Shown: piece by piece, positions 6,087 through 14,043 of the stretch
Layout of the letters: each line of letters begins with the position of its first letter
Numbering within the stretch: the stretch's first letter is position 1
Origin: JAKORR01 sp964608495
Lineage (GTDB): Bacteria > Armatimonadota > Zipacnadia > Zipacnadales > FEN-943
DNA: 28,710 bases
Direction of reading: 5' to 3'
Assembly: GCA_964608495.1 (NCBI GenBank)
Contig: CAZSOQ010000039.1
Location: 1-28,710, forward strand
Made by a program: the position numbers and the translations under genes
Notes under the pieces: model-generated
What the model was told of the DNA's origin: nothing
The model's input: the letters and a program-made list of their open reading frames with translations, nothing else
Database searches by the model: none

Positions 6087-7843
6087 ACTTCCTCCCACAG
6101 CCCGCTCGGGTCGTCCTCTGCGTCCGGAGGCTCCTCGTCGAGGTCAAGCACCTCGGCGGTGGTGGGCTGGGGTGTCCGGGAGACCTCCTCCGGTACTTCC
6201 CCGTCCTGGCCCTCGGCCTGCTGGCCCATGGGCAGCAGGCGTATGGACACGGTGGTCCCCTCGCCCTCGCGCGTGTCCACTTCGATGACGCCGTTGTGCT
6301 CCTGCACTATTCGCCGGGCGGAGAAGAGCCCCAGGCCGGTGCCCTGCTCCTTGGTGGTGCAGAAGGGCTGGAAGAGCCTGTGCTGCACCTCCTCCGGCAC
6401 ACCGGGCCCGTTGTCAATGACCGAGATGACCAGGTCCCCCTCGTCCTCGCAGGTGCGCAGGACGACCGTGTCGTCTCGGTCGCAGGCCTCCAGGGCGTTG
6501 ATGACCAGGTTCAGCACCGCCTGCTCGAGCTGGCTGGCGTCGCCCTCGACCAGGGGCAGAACCTCCGCGAGCTCCTGGCGCAGGTCTATGGCCCGGTGGC
6601 GGGCCTCGGTGCTCACCAGGCCGGCGACGATCCGCACCACCTCGTTGATGTCCAGCGGCTGCTTCGCCGTCTCCTGCGGCCGGGCCAGCGACAGCAGGCG
6701 ACGCAGGAGGGCGTTGAGCCGCTGTACCTGGGCCACGAGCACCTCACGCCCTTGCTCGTCAAGCTGTCCCTTGCGGGCCAGGCGCTCGGCCAGCCAGCCC
6801 ATGGGGCCCACGATGTTCCCCATGTCGTGGCCGATGGTCGCGGCCAGAGTGCCGATACTGGACAGCTTCTCGGTCCGCAGAAGCTGCTCCTGGGCCTCGC
6901 GCAGCTCGTCGTAGGCCTCGCGCAGTTGGCTGTACAGCTTGGCGTTGGCGATGGCCGAGGCGGCCTGGGGCGCTATCGAGCTGAGCAGCTCCACGGCGCT
7001 GTGCCCGAAGATCTCGGTGTCCGACGTGGTGTCAAGATACACGGCGCCCAGATGCTCGTCCCGGTGGATAAGCGGCGAGCACAGCGCTGACCGAATTCGC
7101 AGCTCGTGGATGCTGCTGGCGTCGCGGAACCTCTGGTCGCTCAGCGCGTCCTCGGTCAGGATCGTGGCGGCGTCGCGCAGGGCCCGCTCGACCAGGCGCA
7201 TGCTCACCGCCACGTGCGTCTCCTCGCCGCCGCCGCGCAGACGCGCCACCTTCGGCGTCCATCCCCCGCCCTCGTCGCGCAGCACGATGATCCCGCGCTC
7301 GGCCGGGATCACTTCGAGCACGTAGTCCAGCACCCGGCCGAGGAGTTGGTCCAGGTCCAGCGTGCTGCCCAGCGTCTCGGCGACCTGCGTGAGGATCAGG
7401 AGCTGTCTGCGCAGCGTCTCGGGTTCGGCTTCCTCAGGCACGCCCGGCGCCGTCTTGACCTGCAGCACGATGCTCTCCTCGCGGTCCGCCTCGGCCTGAT
7501 CGTGCTCGACCAGCGACACGACCTCGGCGGCACGGCGCTCCTCGGGTGAAAGCGGATCAGGCAGCACCTCCAGCCAGGTCCGACCGACGCGGATCCGGTC
7601 CCCCGGCCTCAGGCGCACGGGACTGTGCACCCGCCGGTCGTTGACGAAGGTGCCGTTCGCCGAACCCGTGTCCTCGATGTGCCACGCCCCGTCGCGGTCG
7701 AAGACGCGCGCGTGCACCCGCGAGATCCGCCGGTCAGCGGGGAGTGTGATGGCGTTGTCCGTCCGCCTGCCGAGGACCATCTGCGGCCCTTCCAGGGTGA
7801 ACTCCCAGTTGGCCATGTCGCCGTTGAGTACGACGAGCTTCAT
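6083..7843 (-). CDS. FHA-GAF sensor histidine kinase
   Basis: A 586-residue soluble kinase. Residues about 1-95 are a forkhead-associated domain that binds phosphothreonine peptides: LGRR (24-27), ISRVHARV (40-47) and GSANGTFVN (60-68) carry the conserved Arg, Ser/His and Asn. A GAF domain follows (about 160-305). A helix leads into the dimerisation domain with phosphoacceptor H339 (ATIGHDMGN). The ATPase domain shows the N box NLVINALEA (445-453), DNGPGVP (477-483) and GTGLGLFSARRIV (501-513). The last 45 residues are acidic and low in complexity. ATG 7843 has GGAGGG 5-6 bases upstream, and an extended -10 promoter sits at 7918-7926. No response regulator is adjacent. The FHA domain suggests cross-talk with Ser/Thr kinases, but the input signal is unknown. 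Confidence 0.92.
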   Translation of the reverse strand: MKLVVLNGDMANWEFTLEGPQMVLGRRTDNAITLPADRRISRVHARVFDRDGAWHIEDTGSANGTFVNDRRVHSPVRLRPGDRIRVGRTWLEVLPDPLSPEERRAAEVVSLVEHDQAEADREESIVLQVKTAPGVPEEAEPETLRRQLLILTQVAETLGSTLDLDQLLGRVLDYVLEVIPAERGIIVLRDEGGGWTPKVARLRGGGEETHVAVSMRLVERALRDAATILTEDALSDQRFRDASSIHELRIRSALCSPLIHRDEHLGAVYLDTTSDTEIFGHSAVELLSSIAPQAASAIANAKLYSQLREAYDELREAQEQLLRTEKLSSIGTLAATIGHDMGNIVGPMGWLAERLARKGQLDEQGREVLVAQVQRLNALLRRLLSLARPQETAKQPLDINEVVRIVAGLVSTEARHRAIDLRQELAEVLPLVEGDASQLEQAVLNLVINALEACDRDDTVVLRTCEDEGDLVISVIDNGPGVPEEVQHRLFQPFCTTKEQGTGLGLFSARRIVQEHNGVIEVDTREGEGTTVSIRLLPMGQQAEGQDGEVPEEVSRTPQPTTAEVLDLDEEPPDAEDDPSGLWEEV

Positions 7844-7917
7844 CGGGCCCTCCTCACCCGTGGACGCCTCGAGGGAACCGGTGGACGCCCGGGGAACTCT
7901 AATGCAGTAATAGGGTC

Positions 7918-7926
7918 ATTATACCA
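7918..7926 (-). promoter_or_regulatory. Extended -10 promoter for the FHA kinase operon
   Basis: On the minus strand TGG directly precedes a perfect TATAAT (7923-7918), forming an extended -10 (TGnTATAAT). No good -35 is present at 16-18 bases, which is usual for this promoter type. The leader would be about 68 nt. No strong promoter is visible for the divergent gene at 7950. Confidence 0.6.
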
Positions 7927-7949
7927 CGTGTCCATCGAGGTGACCGCCG

Positions 7950-9542
7950 ATGGCCTGGGCACTGCTGCTGGGGGCTGCGCTGAGCGGCGGCATGGTCCCG
8001 CAGAGCAACGGACCCCAGCATTGGTTCGCTCCCGCCAGCGAGAAGGTCTACCCCGACAGCCGGCGACCCGACGCTCCCTATCCGGGACGTGTCTCCCTCG
8101 CCCTGGGTGAGTACGAGGCCCTTCAGCTCGTCCTCCGGTCCGAGGAGGACCTCCAGGACCTGCGCGTCGCCGCCGTGCCCACGTGGCAGCAGCGCGACGG
8201 CTGGCTGCGGCTGAGGCCCGAGTGGATCGAGCTGTTCGAGGTCCGCTACGTGCCGACGCCCGCGGACAAGAGCCACGCGCGCACCCCCGACCCCCTGGTG
8301 CCGTTGACGCAGAGGGACGGTGTGGCGCGGATCAGCCTCAAGGGCGGCGAGACGAAGGCCCTATGGATCCGGCTGCGCGCCCCGGACGACGCCCGCCCCG
8401 GAGCCTATGAGGTAAGCGTCCTGGTGGGCGACTTCTGGCTCGCCGGGGGCGTCTTGAGGACCCTCGAAGGGCCCTTCATCGCGGCGCCGCTGCAAGTGAC
8501 CGTCTGGCCCTTCCGCCTGCCCCGCCACAGCCACGTCCGCACGGCCTTCGGCATCTCGGGCGGCTACATCGCCAAGCAGCACGCCGTGCCGGCCGGCGGC
8601 GACGAGGAGCGGGAGCTGTATCGGCGTTACTACGACGAGCTTCTGGCGCACCGCATCTGCGCCTATTCGGTCCCCTACGCCGTGGACGACCCCCGGGCCG
8701 AGCCCTACCTGCGCGACGAGCGTGTGAACAGCTTCACGGTGGCCTACAGCGACGACGAGGCGACCCTGGCCCGCACCTGGCAGCGGCTTCAGGCGATGGG
8801 AGTGGCGCACAAGGCGTGGGTCTACCCTCTCGACGAGCCGGTGAACCGGGAGCAGTACGACTCGCTGAAGGCCAGGGCGGCCCGGGTCCACGGCGCGGCG
8901 CCCGGGCTGAAGGTCTGCTCGCCCTTCTTCCGCAGCCCTGACTGGGACGACAAGCTCACGCCCTTCGACGAGCTGGTAGACTACCTGGACATCTGGTGCT
9001 GCAACACGGGGTACTACTCACGGCCCGACGTGCAGCGGCTCATGCGCGAGCGGCAGGAGGCCGGGGAAGAGGCCTGGTGGTACGTCTGCTGTGGTCCGGG
9101 GCATCCCTTCCCCAATCTCTTCGTGACCATGTCGGCCCTGCAGCACCGGCTCCTACCGTGGCAGATGTACCACTACGGGATCACGGGGCTGCTCTACTGG
9201 TCCACGACCTACTGGAACCCGAGCATCACCGCTAATCCCTACGAGGACATCGCCACGGTCAAGGACATCAACCCCAGCCTCTACGGCGACGGCTCGCTGT
9301 TCTACCCCGGCAAGCAGGTGGGGATTGACGGGCCGGTGACGTCGGTGCGCCTCGAGTGCCTGCGCGATGGGCTGGAGGACTATGAGTACCTCATGCTGGC
9401 GCGGCGGGTGTTGGGCGAGCAGGCGGTGGCGGAGATAGTGGACCAGGTGTCGCCCGAGCTGCTCCGGTACGTGGCCGAGCCGGCCGAGTTCGAGCGCGTG
9501 CGCCAGGAGCTGGGCGAGAAGCTCACGGCCGCGAAGGGCTAG
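7950..9542 (+). CDS. Secreted DUF4091 / GH123-like glycoside hydrolase-like protein
   Basis: A 530-residue protein with a short hydrophobic N-terminus (MAWALLLGAALSGGM) that looks like a signal peptide. An N-terminal beta-sandwich (about 25-190) includes FAPASEKVYPD, LALGEYEALQLVLR and KALWIRLRAPDDARPGAYEV, the last recalling sugar-hydrolase accessory domains. A barrel-like domain follows with the acidic pair in YPLDEPVN (D295, E296), which aligns with the Asp-Glu catalytic pair of GH123 N-acetylgalactosaminidases. The C-terminus carries the DUF4091 hallmark SVRLECLRDGLEDYEYLM. GAGGTGA lies about 6-9 bases before ATG 7950. Many DUF4091 proteins lack a known substrate, so enzymatic activity is inferred. 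It converges with a second glycosidase-like gene. Confidence 0.85.
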   Translation: MAWALLLGAALSGGMVPQSNGPQHWFAPASEKVYPDSRRPDAPYPGRVSLALGEYEALQLVLRSEEDLQDLRVAAVPTWQQRDGWLRLRPEWIELFEVRYVPTPADKSHARTPDPLVPLTQRDGVARISLKGGETKALWIRLRAPDDARPGAYEVSVLVGDFWLAGGVLRTLEGPFIAAPLQVTVWPFRLPRHSHVRTAFGISGGYIAKQHAVPAGGDEERELYRRYYDELLAHRICAYSVPYAVDDPRAEPYLRDERVNSFTVAYSDDEATLARTWQRLQAMGVAHKAWVYPLDEPVNREQYDSLKARAARVHGAAPGLKVCSPFFRSPDWDDKLTPFDELVDYLDIWCCNTGYYSRPDVQRLMRERQEAGEEAWWYVCCGPGHPFPNLFVTMSALQHRLLPWQMYHYGITGLLYWSTTYWNPSITANPYEDIATVKDINPSLYGDGSLFYPGKQVGIDGPVTSVRLECLRDGLEDYEYLMLARRVLGEQAVAEIVDQVSPELLRYVAEPAEFERVRQELGEKLTAAKG

Positions 9543-9555
9543 CCCTCGGCCCGAC

Positions 9556-9579
9556 CGGGGCGTCGCCGGACAGGCCCCG
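9556..9579. terminator. Hairpin between convergent glycosidase genes
   Basis: CGGGGC (9556-9561) and GCCCCG (9574-9579) pair across a 12-base loop in the 38-base gap between two stops facing each other. A shared bidirectional terminator is plausible; the flanking T content is low. Confidence 0.4.
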
Positions 9580-9580
9580 T

Positions 9581-11299
9581 CTATCTCCCCGGCAGCCGCA
9601 CCTTGACGACGCCGCGCGGGGGCCGTGCGCCCGCGGGTGGGAAGGTGAAGGCCCGGTCTGCCACCTTGACGGGCACCGGCTCCTGCGTCTTCTCCCCGGC
9701 GAAGACGAAGGCTTGGCCCTCGTCCGCCACGCGGGCGGCCAGCTCCGGCGCCAGCTCGATACGGACAGGCGTGTGGCCGTCGTACTCGAGGAAGACCCAG
9801 GCCGCGCCCTCGTGCTCGCAGGCCGCGAGAGGGAGCAGCTCGTCAGGGGCCTGCACCTGCAGCTCCTGCCCCGCGTAGTCGTTGTAGAAGGCGTAGGCCT
9901 CCACCACCGGCCGCTCGATGAGCTTGCCGTCCCTGTCGTAGTAGTAAGGGCAGAAGTCGGACCCCAGCCACCCGAAGCAGAAGTACAGAGCCGCGTCCAC
10001 GCGCCGCCGCAGGAAGTGCAGCAGCGTCTCGGCGACGTAGAGGCTCTGCTTGCTGAAGGGCAGCCAACGGCCGAAGTCCTCGTGGAAATCGGCGTTGAAT
10101 TCCGTGATCAGGACCGGCAGCTCCCGCCCCGCCAGCCGACGGCAGATAGATCGGCACTCCAGGACCGTACGGTCCCACGTGCACTTGGCCGGGTCCCCGT
10201 AGTACCCGTGCAGCGCCACGGCGTCGGCCCGATCACCCACCCGGAATTGCTCCAGGCACGGCCACAGGAAGCTGCGCAGCGAGCTGCCCGCCGGGTCGGC
10301 TATCCCGCCCAGGGCTACCCGCATGTCGGGATCGCCCGCCTTGATGCCCTCGCTGGCGGCCTGGAGGAACGCCGAGTAGTGGGGTGGGTCGCCGCCCCAG
10401 CCGGCCTTGAACCAGAAGCCGTCGTCGGGCTCGTTCCACATCTCGACGTACTTGATGTCCCATTCCCGCGCCGGGAAGCGGCGGGCGAACTCCTCGGCGA
10501 GCCAGCGGTGGTCCGCGTAGAAGGCCTCCCAGTCCGCCGGTGGCTTGCCCTCCTCGTTGTGGCCCAGGCCGCCCATGTGCAGAAGCACCAGCGGCGTTCG
10601 CACCTCGCGATGGTGCTCCAGTCGCTTGCGCACGGCGTCCCAGTCAACCTCGCGCGGGCCCTTCCAGTCGCGTGACACCTCATAGAAGGGCCGCGACCAG
10701 GCAAGCCGCATCCGCTCGTGCCACACCTTCATCTGCTGCTCGTCGGTTGGGTCGTGGTTGGCGCTGAAGACGGCCCGGTTGACCGGCGCCCGGCCATCCG
10801 GGCCGATGATCGCCCACCGGTAGTCCTCGCTGGTCAGCGCCAGGTCCACGAGGCGAGCGCCGCGCAGCTCGAAGCGCAGCGAGAACTCGGCCGGCACGCG
10901 GCCCAGAGGCACGCGCCATCCCCAGGTGTTGAGCGCCTCGCCCGGCCCGCTCACGAGCAGCAGGTTCCGCTGCTCCTGGCCGTCCTGAAGCTCCACGCGG
11001 GCCAGTCCGCCTGCGCCGATCTCCAGGTGCGGGAGCAGGCTCAGATCCTCGCGCGCTGCCGCCAGGCGCACCGATACCGCCGCAGCGCCCGGCACCTCGG
11101 CCGAGGCCGCGACGTGCAGGCTCGGCCCCACCCATCCGGTGTGGGAGTGGGCGACAGGGCCTTCGAGGGACCACACGTCCCTCCAGTCGTCGCCGATGAA
11201 GCCCAGTCGGGCGAAGAGCCGGCCCTGGGTGTCCACATCCGGCTGCCAGGGAGCCCCGGCGAGTGCGGCGGACAGTGCCAGGAGCAGACAGGCGGGCAA
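9581..11299 (-). CDS. Secreted clan GH-A glycoside hydrolase (GH39-like)
   Basis: A 572-residue protein with a signal peptide (PACLLLALSAALAGA) at the N-terminus. A beta-rich region (about 20-180) is followed by a TIM-barrel catalytic domain. The acid/base is E290 in KYVEMWNEPDDGFWF and the nucleophile is E400 in PVLITEFNADFHEDF, the two-glutamate layout of clan GH-A; the order and spacing resemble GH39 xylosidases and iduronidases. The barrel also shows HGYYGDP and the strand LYFCFGWLG. A C-terminal beta domain (about 470-572) follows. The start is TTG at 11299 behind an excellent AGGAGGG site; no better start exists. Likely exported to act on plant or microbial polysaccharide. The substrate is uncertain and the exact GH family is a guess. 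Confidence 0.85.
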   Translation of the reverse strand: MPACLLLALSAALAGAPWQPDVDTQGRLFARLGFIGDDWRDVWSLEGPVAHSHTGWVGPSLHVAASAEVPGAAAVSVRLAAAREDLSLLPHLEIGAGGLARVELQDGQEQRNLLLVSGPGEALNTWGWRVPLGRVPAEFSLRFELRGARLVDLALTSEDYRWAIIGPDGRAPVNRAVFSANHDPTDEQQMKVWHERMRLAWSRPFYEVSRDWKGPREVDWDAVRKRLEHHREVRTPLVLLHMGGLGHNEEGKPPADWEAFYADHRWLAEEFARRFPAREWDIKYVEMWNEPDDGFWFKAGWGGDPPHYSAFLQAASEGIKAGDPDMRVALGGIADPAGSSLRSFLWPCLEQFRVGDRADAVALHGYYGDPAKCTWDRTVLECRSICRRLAGRELPVLITEFNADFHEDFGRWLPFSKQSLYVAETLLHFLRRRVDAALYFCFGWLGSDFCPYYYDRDGKLIERPVVEAYAFYNDYAGQELQVQAPDELLPLAACEHEGAAWVFLEYDGHTPVRIELAPELAARVADEGQAFVFAGEKTQEPVPVKVADRAFTFPPAGARPPRGVVKVRLPGR

Positions 11300-11651
11300 G
11301 GTGTTCCCTCCTCAGCGGGACACAGCGGCGCACCGGCCTTCCGACCACCGGGCGGGAGTGCCTCGGGCCGACACGCGCGCTTTCCCACCAGGTGTCTGTC
11401 GGGGCGATTGCCTCAGCGTGCCGCCCTTCCTCCCGCCACCTGGGCAGCGAGAGGAAGAGACTCAGGGCGCACGCCGCCCCCCGGGCGGTCGTCCGGCCTG
11501 CGGCCGTCGCCCCACTCGCTTACGGACCTGCCCCGGTCGCGGCGGCCACGATCGCTTCCCCGTGCCGCGCGGCCCATCAGCAACGGCGCCGTCCGGGGAC
11601 GGCGTCGCGGGCGGGAACAGGGGAGCACCGTGTCGCGCGGCCCGGCTCGCC
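11300..11651. other. Intergenic stretch with a strong hairpin
   Basis: No credible gene in this 352-base gap. At 11587-11604 CGCCGTCC-gg-GGACGGCG forms an 8-bp inverted repeat (7 bp with a four-base loop). It lies about 48 bases past the stop of the glutamate synthase operon on the minus strand and is a candidate terminator without a U-run. I cannot identify a convincing promoter for the TTG-start glycosidase here. Confidence 0.4.
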
Positions 11652-12458
11652 TCAGGGGTTCGGGGCGTAGCTGCCGGCGAAGGGCTTGTGGCTGAAGGGC
11701 CGCACCACCCAGAACCGGTCGTTCAGCACCGCAGCCAGGTCGTAGTCGAAAAGCTCGCAGAACTCCCTGAGCGCCGGCTCCAGGTCCGCCATGGCCTCAT
11801 CGTCGGCCTCCTTGATCGCGACGAACCTGGTCGCGATGTGGTTCCGGTTGGGCTCGCCCCTGAGGTAGATGACGCCCCCGTGCATGCCGGTGCCGCAGTA
11901 GTCGCCCACGACTGTCCCGCGCCGGGCCGCGTCCGTGGTGAGCCCCAGCACCACGAGCCGTCCCCCGGCCTGGTACTCGCCCAGGAAGTCCGCCGCCGTG
12001 CCTCCGACCACGAGCAGCGGGCTCTGGCGCGGCGAGGACTTCATGTGGATCCCCACTCGGTAGCCGACGTCGCCCCGGACGAAGACCTTGCCGCCGCGCA
12101 TCCCGTACCCGACCACGTCCCCAGCGTCCCCGTGCACCACCACGCGCCCCGCGTTGAGCGTATTGCCCACCGCGTCCTGCGCGTTGTTGTGCACGACCAC
12201 TTGGGGGCCGTCGGCCAGGGCCGCCAGGTCGTTGCCCGGCACGCCATGGACGTGGATAGTCGCCTGTCCCCGGATCCCCGTCGCTATGTACCGCTGCCCG
12301 TTCACATTGAGCAGCTCGATCTGCTCCGCGCCTGCGCTGACGGCCTCGCGGATCATGTCGTTGAGCGCCCGGTAGTGGATCCCCCGCGCGTCAATGCTCA
12401 CCGACCCGCGATCGGCCTTGGGCTCGACACCGCCAACATCCTCGATTGTCTCGTTCAC
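11652..12458 (-). CDS. Glutamate synthase GXGXG (alpha-subunit domain 3) protein
   Basis: A 268-residue stand-alone version of the C-terminal right-handed beta-helix of the glutamate synthase large subunit, which holds the glutaminase and FMN domains in register around the ammonia tunnel. Repeated glycine-rich turns are visible: NNAQDAVGNTLNAGRVVVHGDAGDVVGYGM, GGKVFVRGDVGYRVGIHM, GEYQAGGRLVVLG and GDYCGTGMHGGVIYLRG. GTG 12458 is preferred over GTG 12473 because a TGAGG site lies about 9 bases upstream of it. It is the last gene of the operon, 67 bases after the FMN subunit. Similar separate GXGXG subunits occur in archaeal-type glutamate synthases and in N-methylglutamate synthase (MgsB/GlxC), so the exact substrate is not settled. 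Confidence 0.9.
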   Translation of the reverse strand: MNETIEDVGGVEPKADRGSVSIDARGIHYRALNDMIREAVSAGAEQIELLNVNGQRYIATGIRGQATIHVHGVPGNDLAALADGPQVVVHNNAQDAVGNTLNAGRVVVHGDAGDVVGYGMRGGKVFVRGDVGYRVGIHMKSSPRQSPLLVVGGTAADFLGEYQAGGRLVVLGLTTDAARRGTVVGDYCGTGMHGGVIYLRGEPNRNHIATRFVAIKEADDEAMADLEPALREFCELFDYDLAAVLNDRFWVVRPFSHKPFAGSYAPNP

Positions 12459-12525
12459 TGCGCATCGCCTCACGCTTGAGCTGTCCTCGGCGCCGAGGCA
12501 GCGACGCTGGCCCCCGGGCAGCCGC

Positions 12526-14037
12526 CTACTCGCCGGCCGCCTTGACGTCCAGAATCTCCCGCGTCTTGTCGTCCAGCCCCACGGCGCGCAGGCGGTCGCG
12601 ACTCCCTCTCAGGCTCTCGAGGGCGTTCACGCCCAGCGCGCCCAGGATCTCCTTCAGCTCCTCGGTCCATCCGCGGATCAGGTTGGCCGCCCTCTCCGCC
12701 CCCCACGCGGGGTCCAGTCGCCGGACGAGCTCGGGCCGCTGCGTGCAGATCCCCCACGAGCAGTTCCCCGTGGGACACTGCTGGCACATATGGCATCCCA
12801 GAGCGATCAGAGCGGCCGTGGCCACGGCGACGGCATCCGCCCCAAGGGCTATGGCCTTCGCCAGATCGGCGGAATTGCGGATCGAGCCGGCCGCCACCAG
12901 CGACGCCTCGTTGCGGATGCCCTCCTGGCGCAGACGCCGGTCCACGGCCGCGATGGCCACCTCGATGGGGATGCCGAGGTGGTTCCGGATCGCCGTCGGC
13001 GCGGCCCCCGTACCTCCCCGGAAGCCGTCGAGGTAGATGATGTCCGCTCCGGCGCGGACGATCCCGCTGGCGATCGCCGCAACGTTGTGCACCGCCGCTA
13101 TCTTCACCGAGACCGGCACTCGGTACTCAGTCGCTTCCTTGAGCGCATAGATGAGCTGTCGCAGGTCCTCGATCGAGTAGATGTCGTGGTGTGGGGCGGG
13201 CGAGAGAGCGTCCGAGCCCTCAGGGATCCCCCTGGTCTCGGCGATAGCCGACGTCACCTTCCGCCCCGGCAGGTGGCCTCCGATGCCCGGCTTGGCCCCC
13301 TGACCTATCTTGATCTCCACCGCCGCACCCGCCTGCAAGTACTGCTCGTGCACGCCGAACCGGCCCGACGCGCACTGCACTATCGCCCTGTCCGAGTACT
13401 CGTACAGGTCCGGGTGCAGCCCGCCCTCACCCGTGGACCAGTACGTGCCCAGCTCAGTGGCCGCCATCGCCAGCGCCTTCTGGGCGTGCAGGCTGATCGA
13501 GCCGAAGCTCATCGGCGCGAAGAGCACCGGCGTCTCGAGCTGAAGCTGCGGCGGCACGGTGCTCGTCACCACGGGCCGCCCCTCCGGACCCATCTCTACC
13601 TCCACGGCGTCGGGCTTGCGGCCCAGGTACGTGCGCAGCTCCATCGGCTCCCGCAGCGGGTCTATCGAGGGGTTCGTGACCTGGCAGGCGTCCAGGCACA
13701 GATGGTCCCACAGCACGCCCCACGGCCTGTCGTTCCCCATCCCCGACAGCAGCACGCCGCCCGTCTCCGCCTGCTTGGTCGTCTGCATGATGATGTCGGC
13801 CGTCCACGCGTCGTGGGGCCGATACCTGAGGGGATTCTCCACGATGGTGATGGCTTCCTCGGGACAGTGTGCCACGCAGTAGTGGCACGCCACGCACTCG
13901 TTCTCCGGATGGGGCGTCACCTGCCCCTCGAACACCAGCGCATCGAACCCGCACGCCTGCACGCACCGCTTACAGCGCTGGCACTTCTGGTGATCTATGA
14001 CCTGTTTGAACCGTCTCGGCACCAGGGACTGTCTCAC
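12526..14037 (-). CDS. gltB: Archaeal-type glutamate synthase FMN subunit with two [4Fe-4S] clusters
   Basis: A 503-residue catalytic subunit that makes glutamate from 2-oxoglutarate and ammonia delivered by a glutaminase. An N-terminal ferredoxin module has C19, C22, C25, C29 and C48, C51, C54, C58 for two [4Fe-4S] clusters. The FMN barrel follows: LFAPMSFGSISLHAQKA, STGEGGLHPD, IKIGQGAKPGIGGHLPG, VSVKIAAVHNVAAIASGI, ADIIYLDGFRGGTGAAP and LVAAGSIRNSADLAKAIALGADAVAVATAALIALGC (segments noted, not contiguous). A Cys-rich motif CHMCQQCPTGNC fits the usual third cluster. The start is GTG 14037, 6 bases after the glutaminase stop, with GAGGAG upstream. This is the archaeal layout, in which the electron-transfer module is built in; no gltD-like NADPH subunit is present in the window. 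Confidence 0.93.
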   Translation of the reverse strand: MRQSLVPRRFKQVIDHQKCQRCKRCVQACGFDALVFEGQVTPHPENECVACHYCVAHCPEEAITIVENPLRYRPHDAWTADIIMQTTKQAETGGVLLSGMGNDRPWGVLWDHLCLDACQVTNPSIDPLREPMELRTYLGRKPDAVEVEMGPEGRPVVTSTVPPQLQLETPVLFAPMSFGSISLHAQKALAMAATELGTYWSTGEGGLHPDLYEYSDRAIVQCASGRFGVHEQYLQAGAAVEIKIGQGAKPGIGGHLPGRKVTSAIAETRGIPEGSDALSPAPHHDIYSIEDLRQLIYALKEATEYRVPVSVKIAAVHNVAAIASGIVRAGADIIYLDGFRGGTGAAPTAIRNHLGIPIEVAIAAVDRRLRQEGIRNEASLVAAGSIRNSADLAKAIALGADAVAVATAALIALGCHMCQQCPTGNCSWGICTQRPELVRRLDPAWGAERAANLIRGWTEELKEILGALGVNALESLRGSRDRLRAVGLDDKTREILDVKAAGE

Positions 14038-14043
14038 TGCTGT

